Shown here one piece after another: positions 6,993-15,976 of a stretch of 64,000 nt of DNA. The DNA is from Hominenteromicrobium sp900549945 (GTDB lineage Bacteria > Bacillota > Clostridia > Oscillospirales > Acutalibacteraceae). A program made the position numbers and the translations under genes. The notes under the pieces were generated by a model, which was not told the origin of the DNA, ran no database searches, and saw nothing but the letters and a program-made list of their open reading frames with translations. Location: assembly GCA_902472305.1 (NCBI GenBank), contig CABRNK010000004.1, positions 62,001-126,000 of the forward strand, in the 5' to 3' direction. How positions within the stretch are numbered: the first letter of the stretch is position 1; each line of letters begins with the position of its first letter.

Positions 6993-8171
6993 ATGAAAAA
7001 TTGTGTGGAAAAAATATTCGGCGGGCTTCGCGGCAGCTATTTCAGCTATGCGCTGACGTACTTTTCGTTTTATTTCGGCATGGGCGCCTTTATCTCGGTG
7101 CAGTCTGTGTATCTCATGGGCCTCGGGAAATCGACGGGGGAGATGTCCTTTATCGTCTCGGCGTCAAGTCTGTTCGGCATCGTGCTGATCCCGGCGGTCG
7201 GCTATCTCAACGACCGGCTCAAGAAGCCGCGGCTGATCGCCGGCCTGCTGCTTGCGGCGGTCGCGGTGCTGGGCGCTGTGTTCGCCGCCTCGCGCAGCAC
7301 ATGGGTGCTGTACGTTTTGAACGGCCTGATCATGGGCCTCGTCTCCGCGATTTCGCCGGTCTGCGAGCGCATGGCGGGCTCGGGCCGGTTCCGCTACGGC
7401 ACGGTGCGCGTTTGGGGCACGATCGGATACGCCGCGGCGGCGCAGCTTGCGGGCCTCGTGATGGAATTTATTGCGCCCCGGATGATTTTCGTCCTCTTTG
7501 GCGCGGCCATCGCTGTGGCGGCGGCCGGTTTTGCGGGCACGGACGGCATTCGGTTTGAGCAGGAGGCGGAGAAAAGCACGGCGGCAGATCAGCTTTCGTT
7601 TTTGTCGAAGCCGATGTTTCTGCTTTTCGCGGCGATTGCGCTGGTCTTTTCCGGCATGTCGAACCTCAACATCACGTACAGCCCGATCCTGCTGCAGGAG
7701 CTTGGGCTTTCGACGGGCTTTGTCGGTACCGCGCTTTCGCTGAGCACGCTCGTCGAGCTGCCTGTCATCTTGTTTTCCAACCGGTTTATGGACCGTTTTT
7801 CGGGCCGTGCGCTGACGGCCGCGGGCTTTGCGGTGATGCTGCTGCAATTTCTGCTGTACGGTTTCTCGTCCAGCGCATGGCTGGCGTTTTTATCGATGCT
7901 TCTCCTGAAGGCGGTGGGCTCCACGCTGTTTATGATGATCATGCTCAAGGTGGTGCGCGGCATCGTGCGGGAGAACTCGGTCTCGACGGCGCTCGGCGTG
8001 ATCAATGCGGCGAATGCGGTCAGCACGATTTTGATGCAGAACCTCGGCGGCTTCATCGTCGGAGCGCTTGGCATCCACACGATGTATTTCCTGCTGGCAG
8101 GGCTCTCGGCGCTGGGGCTGCTCCTCAGCCTTTTCCTGCGCGTGCAGAATGCAAAAAAAGTGTTTTCCTGA
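6993..8171 (+). CDS. MFS transporter, oligosaccharide-symporter-like
   Basis: A 392-residue integral membrane protein with about 12 hydrophobic segments. The loop after helix 2 has GYLNDRLKKPR, a version of the MFS motif A. After helix 4 the stretch RYGTVRVWGTIGYA resembles the R-x-W-G-x-x-G signature of LacY/nucleoside-type MFS_1-like permeases. A charged central loop near residues 190-205 separates the two halves. It probably imports a sugar or nucleoside in symport with protons, but the substrate is unknown. Ribosome site GGAAGGGGAG precedes the ATG. It is a single-gene unit with its own promoter and shares a bidirectional terminator with the convergent importer operon. Confidence 0.88.
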   Translation: MKNCVEKIFGGLRGSYFSYALTYFSFYFGMGAFISVQSVYLMGLGKSTGEMSFIVSASSLFGIVLIPAVGYLNDRLKKPRLIAGLLLAAVAVLGAVFAASRSTWVLYVLNGLIMGLVSAISPVCERMAGSGRFRYGTVRVWGTIGYAAAAQLAGLVMEFIAPRMIFVLFGAAIAVAAAGFAGTDGIRFEQEAEKSTAADQLSFLSKPMFLLFAAIALVFSGMSNLNITYSPILLQELGLSTGFVGTALSLSTLVELPVILFSNRFMDRFSGRALTAAGFAVMLLQFLLYGFSSSAWLAFLSMLLLKAVGSTLFMMIMLKVVRGIVRENSVSTALGVINAANAVSTILMQNLGGFIVGALGIHTMYFLLAGLSALGLLLSLFLRVQNAKKVFS

Positions 8172-8235
8172 GCGTATCGTCCGCAGTGTGTGCGGCCGAA
8201 ATAGAAAAACAGCATAAAAAGGAAGAAAATTAAGA

Positions 8236-8279
8236 GAAAAAAGCGGATGCACCGTATTTGCGTGTGCATCCGCTTTTTG
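8236..8279. terminator. Bidirectional intrinsic terminator
   Basis: A perfect 11-bp stem, AGCGGATGCAC (8242-8252) / GTGCATCCGCT (8263-8273), is flanked by AAAAAA and TTTTT. It ends the MFS gene and the convergent solute-binding-protein operon. Confidence 0.92.
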
Positions 8280-8342
8280 GTTTTGCACCGTGCGCCGGCC
8301 GCCCGGAGGCGGCAAGGGGGCGCGTGCGGCTTATGGGGCTGG

Positions 8343-9902
8343 TCAGCCCCCGGTGCTCCAGTCTGCAAGGCCAAATTCGTCGTAGCTCGTCTTGTATTCG
8401 ACCGTTGCGGCGGCGACCTCGGGCGATTCCAGCAGGTTCTGCTGGTAGGCTCTGAATGCGTCGATCGTCTTGTTCCCGGTGACGACGTCCGCGCGGAACG
8501 CGTTGAACTCATCCTGCGTCAGCGCCCAGTAGTCCGACCATGTCGGGGAGGAAATGATGTTGAAGATCAAAAAGGGCGCGCCGTCGATTTTGGCGGCAAG
8601 CGTATCGACCTCCTGCACGGTGTCCTGCATGGCGAGGTTGTAGGCGGCGGGCGCGAGCGGGCTGTTGACCTTGGTGTAGGTCGCGGTGGCGAGCGTAAAG
8701 GGGATGTAGAAGGAATTGTTGACGACCTTCTTGCCCTCCTCCGTCAGCGCGGGGAATTCGTCCACGATGTTGTAGTGCACGCCCTCGATGCCGTAGTAGA
8801 AGTAGTTGTAATTCTCCGGGTCGCACGTCTGCTCCATGAAATCCATCCAGCGCAGGAACTTTTCCTCGTCCAGACCGCTGTTGACGGAAAGGCCGCCCGA
8901 GTAGCCCATGTCGTAGAAAACGCTGGTGCCGCCGGGGCCCTCGAGGCCGAAGATCGGCACGAAGCTGCCGTTTGAATCAACCTTTTTGATCTCCTCGTTG
9001 ATGCGGTAGCTGTGCCACGCGTTTTTGGAGTAAATGCCGCCCTTGCCGGAGAGCATCAGGTCCTCGGTCTGGTCGCCGTTGAGCAGCGCGAATTCCTGCG
9101 AGACGAGCCCCTTGCTGTAAAGCTGCGCCATGTATTCCACGGCCTGCGCGTAGCTTTCCGTGAGCTGGAACGGCACGATGCCCGTACCGTCGTCCGTGTA
9201 GACGGGCAGGATATTGCCCGGGCCGAACGCGGCCTGCACGAGCTCGATCGGGGAATCGAGATTCGAGGGGACCGGCACCATGCCGGGCTCCTGCGCAATG
9301 GCTTCAAAATATGCGGTGAGCTCGTCCACTGTCTCCGGCCGGGAAAGGCCGTATTTTTCGAGAAGATCCCCGCGCAGGAAGTAGCAGTTGTTGTACTGCC
9401 CGCGGGAGTTCGGGAACAGGTAGTTGCGGCCCTTGTACTTTGAGTTTGTCCACGCTGCGGGGTTCAGGGCGCAGAGGTTCGGGTAGTCCTCCGGCTTCAA
9501 ATAGTCGGTGAGATCCTTGAACATGCCCGCCTCGGCCGCCTTGACGGTCCACGGCGCAGTGACCTGCTCCACGCGGATGACGTCCGGCAGATCGTTTGTG
9601 GAGACGAGAAGGCTGAGGCGGTCCACATACGAGGTGACGGGCACCCATTCGGGCTGGTAATCGATGTTGTACCTTTCCTCCATGTCCCGCCAGTATTCGC
9701 CCTCCGTGTCGGGCGGCGTCTCGTACATGGTGAGCACGGCGGTGATCTCCAGCGGGGGGAGCTTTTCCCCGCCCGAAGCTTCCGTTTTTACGCTTTCGGG
9801 CGCGCTGCTTTCTTCGCCGTTTCCCGGGGCGCAGGCGGCCGCGCCCAGCGCGAGCAGCATGGCCAGCGCCAGAGCGGCGCCGCGTCGTTTCTTGTCTTGC
9901 AT
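8343..9902 (-). CDS. ABC importer extracellular solute-binding lipoprotein
   Basis: A 519-residue secreted lipoprotein. The N-terminus has a basic start (MQDKKRR), a hydrophobic stretch and the lipobox LGAAAC, so it is anchored through a diacylated cysteine near residue 24. The mature part is of the large family-1 sugar-binding type (LplA/CUT1-like), with features such as YNIDYQPEWVPVTSYVDRLS and MGYSGGLSVNSGLDEEKFLR. It captures a carbohydrate, probably an oligosaccharide, and hands it to the two permeases transcribed ahead of it. AAGGAGG precedes the ATG. It is the last gene of the operon 11838-8343. No ATPase is encoded nearby, as is usual for importers that share an MsmK-type ATPase. Confidence 0.93.
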   Translation of the reverse strand: MQDKKRRGAALALAMLLALGAAACAPGNGEESSAPESVKTEASGGEKLPPLEITAVLTMYETPPDTEGEYWRDMEERYNIDYQPEWVPVTSYVDRLSLLVSTNDLPDVIRVEQVTAPWTVKAAEAGMFKDLTDYLKPEDYPNLCALNPAAWTNSKYKGRNYLFPNSRGQYNNCYFLRGDLLEKYGLSRPETVDELTAYFEAIAQEPGMVPVPSNLDSPIELVQAAFGPGNILPVYTDDGTGIVPFQLTESYAQAVEYMAQLYSKGLVSQEFALLNGDQTEDLMLSGKGGIYSKNAWHSYRINEEIKKVDSNGSFVPIFGLEGPGGTSVFYDMGYSGGLSVNSGLDEEKFLRWMDFMEQTCDPENYNYFYYGIEGVHYNIVDEFPALTEEGKKVVNNSFYIPFTLATATYTKVNSPLAPAAYNLAMQDTVQEVDTLAAKIDGAPFLIFNIISSPTWSDYWALTQDEFNAFRADVVTGNKTIDAFRAYQQNLLESPEVAAATVEYKTSYDEFGLADWSTGG

Positions 9903-9950
9903 GATTTTTACCTCCTTAACAGATGCGTGTGTTTTAGGATGAAGGCGGGA

Positions 9951-10880
9951 TCAGCCCTTGACCGATCCCACCATGACGCCCTTGACAAAGTAGCGCTGCA
10001 CGAACGGGTAGACGCACATGATCGGCAGCATGGCCAGAATGACCGTGGCCATGCGGATGGTTTCGGAGGGGAGAACGCGGTCGCTTTCCATCGCGTTCAT
10101 GCCCATCGTGTCCGAATCCACCAGAAGGGATTTCAGGTAGACCTGCAGGGTGTGCATCTTGTAGTCGTTCAGGTAGAGCAGCGGCTTTGTGTACTGGTTC
10201 CAGTTGCTCACGGCGATAAAGAGCGTGAGCGTAGCGATGGACGCCGTGGAGAGCGGCAGGATGATGCGGAAAAAGATGCCGAAGTACGAGCAGCCGTCGA
10301 TCTTGGCGGCCTCCTCCAGCTCGCCGGGGATGCCCTGAATGAAGTTGCGGGCGATGATGACGTTCCACGAGGAGATCAGGCCGGAAAAGATCAGGGACCA
10401 AAAGCTGTTGAGCAGGCCGAGCGTGCGGATATTCATGTATTCCGGAATCATGCCGGGATTGAAGAGAAGCCCGAAAAGCACCACAGTGATAAACAGCCTG
10501 TGCAGGGGAATGTCCTTTTTGGAAAGGCCGTAGGCGAAGGTAAAGGTGGTGAAGATGCTCAGCACCGTGCCCACAAGGGTGATGTATACCGTGTTGCCGA
10601 GGCTGCGCGTGAAGGTGTCCGTGTTCAAGATGGAGCGGTACACCTCGAGCGAGAATTTTTTCGGAAAAAGCTGGAATTCCAGCGGGATATAGACGGACGG
10701 GTCCGTGAACGACACGATCAGCACGTATACGAACGGCAGGAAACAGACCAGCACGATGATCCCGAGAATGAGGTGCACGGCGGCGTCGAAGAACGTGAGC
10801 TTTTTCGGAAAGCGGCGCTTTCGCCGGGCGGGCGTCAGGGCGCTTTGGGTTACAGCGGCGGATTCAAGCGTGTTTTGCAT
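9951..10880 (-). CDS. ABC sugar importer permease, LplC/MalG type
   Basis: A 309-residue inner-membrane permease with six predicted helices. The coupling (EAA) loop reads EEAAKIDGCSYFGIFFRIIL, the site where the ATPase subunit docks. The ending FVKGVMVGSVKG is characteristic of the LplC/YtcP branch. It pairs with the upstream LplB-type permease (10900-11838) to form the channel for the lipoprotein-bound substrate. Spacing to the neighbours is about 20 and 48 bp, consistent with one transcript. The cognate ATPase is absent from the window. Confidence 0.93.
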   Translation of the reverse strand: MQNTLESAAVTQSALTPARRKRRFPKKLTFFDAAVHLILGIIVLVCFLPFVYVLIVSFTDPSVYIPLEFQLFPKKFSLEVYRSILNTDTFTRSLGNTVYITLVGTVLSIFTTFTFAYGLSKKDIPLHRLFITVVLFGLLFNPGMIPEYMNIRTLGLLNSFWSLIFSGLISSWNVIIARNFIQGIPGELEEAAKIDGCSYFGIFFRIILPLSTASIATLTLFIAVSNWNQYTKPLLYLNDYKMHTLQVYLKSLLVDSDTMGMNAMESDRVLPSETIRMATVILAMLPIMCVYPFVQRYFVKGVMVGSVKG

Positions 10881-10899
10881 GGGAGAGCCCTCCTTTTAC

Positions 10900-11838
10900 T
10901 CAGTAGATTCCGTCCCCGTCGGCTTTTTTGACGAGCCAGTTGCTGGCGAGCACGAGGCACAGCCCGACGACGCTCTTGCACAAGCCGACGGCGGTGCCGA
11001 TGCTGTAGTTGCCGCGCTGGATGCCGATGCGGAAGGTGTAGGTATCGAACACCTCCGACACGCTCGTGACAAAGTCGTTCGTCATCATCAGAACCTGCTC
11101 AAAGGAGACGTCCAGCAGCGTACCGAGCCGCATGATGAACATGACGACAATGGTGGGCATCAGGCACGGCAGCGTGATCCGCAGCACTTTCTGCATGCGC
11201 GTGGCGCCGTCTACCGTCGCGGCCTCGTAGAAGCTGGTGTCGATCTGCGAAATGGCGGCGAGATAGATGATGGAACCCCAGCCGCATTCGCGCCACACGT
11301 TTTGCAGCAGCAGGACGATCCAAAAGGTGCCCGGCGTGGAGAGAAAGCTCTGCGCCTGCCCGCCGTTTGCGGTGATGAATTTATTGACGACGCCGATGTC
11401 TACGCTGAAAAGGAAAAAGGTGATGCCCGTGATGACCGGCCAGGAGAGAAAGTGCGGCATGTAGACGATCGACTGCGAGAGCCGCTTGAAGCGCTCGCTT
11501 TTCACCTCGTTGAGCAGCAGGGCCAGCAGGATCGGCGCAGGAAAGGCCACAAACAGGTTGAGCAGGCTGATGCCGAGCGTGTTGCGCAGCATCACGAAAA
11601 ACTGCTCGCTGGTGAACAGGTCGGTAAAGTGGCGGAGCCCGGCGAAGGGGCTGTTCAGGATGCCGCCGACGATATTGTAGTCCACAAACGCGAGCGATAA
11701 TCCCCAGAGCGGCAGGATGCGGAAGATCAGATAGGCCAGCAGCCCGCCGGCCATCAGCACGTAGATCTGCCAGTATAGCTTCATTTTGCCGAGCCTTGAC
11801 CGGCGCGGAACAGCGGCGCCTCCGGCTTTTGTTTTCAC
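10900..11838 (-). CDS. ABC sugar importer permease, LplB/MalF type
   Basis: A 312-residue permease with six membrane helices. The EAA loop reads YEAATVDGATRMQKVLRITL. The start is a GTG at 11838, eight bases after AAAGGAGG; the longer in-frame ATG at 11910 lies inside the promoter and is rejected. It is the first gene of the importer operon (permease, permease, binding protein) and the only one adjacent to the promoter. Its EAA loop and the LplB-like N-terminal segment LPLWGLSLAFVDYNIVGGIL place it among the CUT1 polysaccharide or oligosaccharide importers. Confidence 0.92.
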   Translation of the reverse strand: MKTKAGGAAVPRRSRLGKMKLYWQIYVLMAGGLLAYLIFRILPLWGLSLAFVDYNIVGGILNSPFAGLRHFTDLFTSEQFFVMLRNTLGISLLNLFVAFPAPILLALLLNEVKSERFKRLSQSIVYMPHFLSWPVITGITFFLFSVDIGVVNKFITANGGQAQSFLSTPGTFWIVLLLQNVWRECGWGSIIYLAAISQIDTSFYEAATVDGATRMQKVLRITLPCLMPTIVVMFIMRLGTLLDVSFEQVLMMTNDFVTSVSEVFDTYTFRIGIQRGNYSIGTAVGLCKSVVGLCLVLASNWLVKKADGDGIY

Positions 11839-11880
11839 AGCGGTGTCCTCCTTTGTGTTTCGTCTGTATTTTGTGCCCAA

Positions 11881-11910
11881 AGTATAAGCGCCCGAAAAGC
11901 GAGTTGTCAA
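11881..11910 (-). promoter_or_regulatory. Promoter of the importer operon
   Basis: On the minus strand a perfect TTGACA (11910-11905) and TATACT (11886-11881) are spaced by 18 bp. The remaining divergent region up to 12142 is AT-rich and must also hold the promoter of the AraC regulator, for which I see no convincing pair of boxes. Confidence 0.75.
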
Positions 11911-12142
11911 TGTACAATAGTTTAGACGATGCGCACGACGAATTTTGTGTGCTTTTTGCTGCCAGAATCAGGTGTGCATTTTTTGGGATTTGTGGGCGAT
12001 ACTTGCGAATATACATGAAATTTGAAAGATAGATGTAGATTTTTTGACGATCCTGCTGTATCATTGGGGTAAAGAAAATGCGGTTTTCGCCCGGCAGAGG
12101 GCCGCGGCGGAGGCGGTGGTGCAGAGGGAGGCGCGGTGCAGT

Positions 12143-14395
12143 ATGAAATTAAAACGCTTGCGGGGGCTGACACAGAGGTACAGCTTCTTTTTCTTCATCT
12201 TCCTGTCGTATCTTTCGGTGCTGCTCTTTTCCGTTTTGTTCAGCGCCTACAACTACGGCGCTTATCTCGGCGACCTTCGGGAGCAGAAGGCGATGTACGA
12301 CGAGGTCATGCTGCAGCAGCTGGACGAGATGATCGGCGCGGAGCTCGACAAAGCGAACGCGCAGCTCGTCAATGTTTTGATGGATACGGACATTATGAAG
12401 GCGGTGGCCGCGGAGGACCTCGTCTCCGGCAGCAGGCTTTCGCAGACGCTCCGCGCGGCAAACCAGATGCGCAGCTACAGCAAGGCGGTCTCCGGCATGT
12501 ACATCTATTTTGAAAACGGCGACGCGATCATCATGGACGGCGCGTATTACCGCCCCGAGGATTTCTACGCCCGGTTCATCGACGGAGAGGCGATCGGCTT
12601 TGAGGCTTGGTATGCGCAGCAGACGGCGCAGCACGACCGCGCCTGCCGGCAGGCATTCACGTCCACCCCAAACGAGCTCGTTTTGTATCACACCGTCATG
12701 AGCGCCGGGGCGGGGCGGCGGGCGCTGGTTGCGATTCGGATTGATCTGGAAAATATCCTGCGCATTTTCAAGGACTCCTTTTTCTCCGGGCAGATGGCGT
12801 TTCAGATCACAGACGGCAGCGGGGCGGTGCTGGCGGATTACGGCTGGCAGGCCCTGCCCGACGGCGAAAGCGAGCGCACCGCGCCGTTTGTCTCGAGGCG
12901 CACGGGCTGGACATATGCCTCCGCGATACCGTCCGCGGTGTACAACCGCGCGGCAAACGAGCTGCTGCTCCGCTCTGCGGCCGTCCTGCTGGTCGAGCTG
13001 GCGGCCGGCGTTCTGCTCTCGTTTTTCTTCGCGCGCACCAACATCGCGCCGATCCGCCGCATTTATAAGCGCCTGAGCGGCGGGGGTACCCGGCCGGGGG
13101 CGGTGAAAAACGAGTACGAGCTGGTAGATTCCTGCATGAAAACGCTGCTCGAGGAGAAGGAGCAGCTTCTCAGGCAGCACGACCGCGCGGTCAAAAACAA
13201 CCTGCTCTTGGAGCTTCTCAACGGCGGCGCCGGCCGGGCAGGGGCTTCCGCCGACTATGCGGAGGTGCTCGGCGCCGACCCCGAGGCGGCGCGCTTTCGG
13301 GTTGCCAGCATCGCCTTTTCGCACGGGGATGCGGCACGGGCCGGCAGCCTCGAGAGCCGCTCGCTGATGAAATACTGCCTGACTGAGCTGCTCGGCAAGG
13401 CGTTTCAGACGTATCGCCTGCATATTGCGGATGTAAACTGGAACCAAACGGCGGTGATCCTGCACGGCGGCCTCGAGGACGGCGCGGAGCTGATCTGCCG
13501 GCGTATGGAGCAGGTTCGGCAGGCGGCGGAGGCGGAATTTCATGTTTCGCTTAGCATCGGCGTCGGCGGCGTTCACCGCGCGGCGGCGGGCGCGGGCCTC
13601 TCCTACCGCGAGAGCCTCATGGCGCAGGAGTACAGGCTGCTTGAGGGTCTCGGCGCGGTGTGCCTGTACCGGGATATTCCGGACGGCGCGTTTCCGAAAT
13701 CTTTCTATCCCGCGCTCGACAGGGCGAAGATCAAGGCCAGAATCCGCGCGGGGGACGGCCCGGGCACGGCGGAGCTGCTGGACAAGGTGTTTGCCGGCAT
13801 CGCCGCCAACCGGCAGCACATGCCGCTCGGCGCGGCGAAGTGCCTGTTTTTCGAGATCATGGGCGTGGGGCTCGAGGTGCTGGCGGAGATCCGGTTCGAG
13901 CATGAAACCGCACCGGGCGAGTACATGCGGCAGTTGTTCGACTGCCAGACGATCGGCCAGCTGCAGTGCGCGCTGAACCGCATCCTGCTTGAGATCTGCG
14001 GCGCCATCAAAAAGGGGCAGAGCAGCCGCAACCAGCAGATTTTAGACCGCATCCACGCGTATATCGGCAGAAACTGCTACGACAACAGCTTCAGCCTCGT
14101 CGGCCTCGCGGATTATATGGGGCTGACGCCCACCTATCTCTCCAGCTTCTTTAAGGAGAAAACCGGCGTGAATCTGGTAGACCGCATCACGGAGCTGCGC
14201 ATGGCGCGGGCAAAGGCGATGCTGCTCGAGACGAACCGGAACGTGGCGGAAATCGCGGTTCAGGTTGGGTACGGGAGCAGCGGGACGTTCATCCGCAAGT
14301 TCAAGCAGCTCGAGGGCATCACGCCGGTGCAGTATCGGCAGGAGCATGCGGGGGAGCCCGGGAGCGCGGGCCTGCTCGAAGGCCGCAACGCCTAA
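12143..14395 (+). CDS. Membrane-anchored AraC-family regulator (YesN-like), sensor for the divergent importer
   Basis: A 750-residue one-component regulator. A cytoplasmic start (MKLKRLRGL) leads into a transmembrane helix at about 12-38. An extracellular sensing domain of about 230 residues follows. A second helix (about 268-292, AVLLVELAAGVLLSFFFA) is followed by a HAMP-like linker and coiled segment. The C-terminus is the AraC double helix-turn-helix: FSLVGLADYMGLTPTYLSSF is the first and VAEIAVQVGYGSSGTFIRKF the second. It probably senses the substrate outside the cell and activates the divergently transcribed importer operon. The start is ATG 12143 behind GGGAGG; an upstream in-frame ATG at 12044 lacks a ribosome site. 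Confidence 0.9.
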   Translation: MKLKRLRGLTQRYSFFFFIFLSYLSVLLFSVLFSAYNYGAYLGDLREQKAMYDEVMLQQLDEMIGAELDKANAQLVNVLMDTDIMKAVAAEDLVSGSRLSQTLRAANQMRSYSKAVSGMYIYFENGDAIIMDGAYYRPEDFYARFIDGEAIGFEAWYAQQTAQHDRACRQAFTSTPNELVLYHTVMSAGAGRRALVAIRIDLENILRIFKDSFFSGQMAFQITDGSGAVLADYGWQALPDGESERTAPFVSRRTGWTYASAIPSAVYNRAANELLLRSAAVLLVELAAGVLLSFFFARTNIAPIRRIYKRLSGGGTRPGAVKNEYELVDSCMKTLLEEKEQLLRQHDRAVKNNLLLELLNGGAGRAGASADYAEVLGADPEAARFRVASIAFSHGDAARAGSLESRSLMKYCLTELLGKAFQTYRLHIADVNWNQTAVILHGGLEDGAELICRRMEQVRQAAEAEFHVSLSIGVGGVHRAAAGAGLSYRESLMAQEYRLLEGLGAVCLYRDIPDGAFPKSFYPALDRAKIKARIRAGDGPGTAELLDKVFAGIAANRQHMPLGAAKCLFFEIMGVGLEVLAEIRFEHETAPGEYMRQLFDCQTIGQLQCALNRILLEICGAIKKGQSSRNQQILDRIHAYIGRNCYDNSFSLVGLADYMGLTPTYLSSFFKEKTGVNLVDRITELRMARAKAMLLETNRNVAEIAVQVGYGSSGTFIRKFKQLEGITPVQYRQEHAGEPGSAGLLEGRNA

Positions 14396-14437
14396 AAAAG
14401 TACGGCCCGCTGTGGTGCAGCACAGCGGGCCGTTTTG
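14395..14437. terminator. Bidirectional intrinsic terminator
   Basis: A perfect 13-bp stem, ACGGCCCGCTGTG (14402-14414) / CACAGCGGGCCGT (14421-14433), is flanked by AAAAAA on the left and TTTT on the right. It separates the convergent AraC gene and aldehyde dehydrogenase operon. Confidence 0.92.
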
Positions 14438-14442
14438 CGGGA

Positions 14443-15954
14443 TCAGCCGATGGCGCCGTCCCAAGTATTCACTTTTTCGTGGTTTGAGGCCTCGTCGAAC
14501 CACGTGGAAGTGACGACCTTGGTCTCTGTGAAGAAGCGCAGTCCATCCTTGCCGAGCGTGTGCAGATCCCCGAAGAAGGACTGCTTGTGCCCGGAGAAGG
14601 GGAACAGCCCGACAGGGACGGGGATGCCGACATTGACGCCCACCATGCCGCCGTCGATCTGCCGGGCGAAGTGCCGGGCATAATAGCCGCTCTGCGTGTA
14701 GATGACGGCGCCGTTGGCGTATGGGTTCCGGTTGATGAGCGCCACGCCCTCCTCAAAGGTTTTCACCCGCTTGATGCAGAGCACCGGGCCGAAGATCTCC
14801 CGTTGCCCGACGGTCATTTCCTCGGTCACGCGGTCGAAAATGGTGGGGCCGATGTAAAAGCCGTTCTCAAAGCCCGGCACCCGGATATCGCGGCCGTCCA
14901 GAACGAGCTTTGCGCCCTCCTGCACGCCGGTTTCGATCCAGCGCAGGACGGATTCCATGTGCTTTTTCGTCACAACCGGACCCATCTGCGCGCTTTCGTC
15001 GTAGGCGCAGCCGACCTTGAGCCGCCCGGCAAGCACCCGGAGCCGTTCGACGAGCCGGTCGGCAATGTCCTCCTGCGCGACCACGACGGGCAGCGCCATG
15101 CAGCGCTCGCCGGCGCACCCGAAGGCCGAATTGATGATGCCCTTTGCGGTTCGCTCCAGCACCGCGTCGTCCATGACAAGCGCGTGGTTTTTGGCCTCGC
15201 ACAGGGCCTGCACGCGCTTTCCGTTTGCCGCCGCAGCAGCGTAGATCTTCAGCCCGGCGCCCGTGGTTCCGACGAAGCAGACGCCCTTGATGCGGCTGTC
15301 GGTCAGAAGCAGCTGCGCGGTGCCGCGGTCTGCGGTAATCACGCTCACAACGCCCTGCGGCAGCCCGGCTTCCTCCAAAAGCTCGAGCAGGCGCATGGCG
15401 GTCATGGGCGTTGTGCTCGAGGCCTTGACCACGATGGTGTTGCCCGCCGCGATGCAGAGCGGCACCATCCAGCCCATGGGGATCATCGCGGGAAAATTGA
15501 AGGGGGCGATTCCGGCGAATACGCCGACCGGCTCGCGGTAAAGCACGGTATCGTAGCCGCGGCTCGCATCCATCAGGCTTTCGCCCATCAGGAGAGACGG
15601 CGCGCCGCAGGCAAGCTCCAGCGGTTCCTTCACCTTGAGCAGGTCGCCGCGGGCCTCCTCCAGCGTCTTTCCGTTTTCCCGGGCGAGAAGGCGGGCCAGC
15701 TCGTCCATGTGCTCGAGAATCAGCGTGCGGAAGCGGTACAGCACCTGCGTCCGCTTGAGCGCCGGCGTGCGTGACCACGGGCCGAACGCCTCGGCGGCCT
15801 GCGCGATCACGTCCTCGAGCTCCGCGGCGCAGATGGCGGGCGCCTGCGCGATGCACGCGCCGGTGCTCGGGTCCACGACCTCCATCCAGCGGTCTGTGGC
15901 GGACTGCCGCCAGCCGCCACGCCCGTAATAGGGCAGCTTTCTGATTTCCTGCAT
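14443..15954 (-). CDS. CoA-acylating (methylmalonate-semialdehyde-type) aldehyde dehydrogenase
   Basis: A 503-residue NAD-dependent aldehyde dehydrogenase of the MmsA/IolA type. The active-site region reads CEAKNHALVMDDA, followed by GCAGERCMA with the catalytic cysteine at residue 285. In this branch the usual glutamate loop is replaced by the CEAKNH form that accompanies CoA acylation. IAPFNFPAMIPMGWM is the conserved substrate-channel motif. The enzyme would convert an aldehyde to an acyl-CoA, with or without decarboxylation. The start is ATG 15954 behind GGGAGG. It lies 22 bp after the glycyl radical enzyme and is the last gene of that operon, so its substrate is probably the aldehyde produced by that enzyme. 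Confidence 0.9.
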   Translation of the reverse strand: MQEIRKLPYYGRGGWRQSATDRWMEVVDPSTGACIAQAPAICAAELEDVIAQAAEAFGPWSRTPALKRTQVLYRFRTLILEHMDELARLLARENGKTLEEARGDLLKVKEPLELACGAPSLLMGESLMDASRGYDTVLYREPVGVFAGIAPFNFPAMIPMGWMVPLCIAAGNTIVVKASSTTPMTAMRLLELLEEAGLPQGVVSVITADRGTAQLLLTDSRIKGVCFVGTTGAGLKIYAAAAANGKRVQALCEAKNHALVMDDAVLERTAKGIINSAFGCAGERCMALPVVVAQEDIADRLVERLRVLAGRLKVGCAYDESAQMGPVVTKKHMESVLRWIETGVQEGAKLVLDGRDIRVPGFENGFYIGPTIFDRVTEEMTVGQREIFGPVLCIKRVKTFEEGVALINRNPYANGAVIYTQSGYYARHFARQIDGGMVGVNVGIPVPVGLFPFSGHKQSFFGDLHTLGKDGLRFFTETKVVTSTWFDEASNHEKVNTWDGAIG

Positions 15955-15976
15955 TTTAAATTCCTCCCTCACTGTG

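Noticed and set aside
12149..13903. A 584-codon minus-strand frame opposite the AraC regulator
   Set aside because: Antisense shadow; composition is Arg/Ala/Val-rich and no domain is visible.
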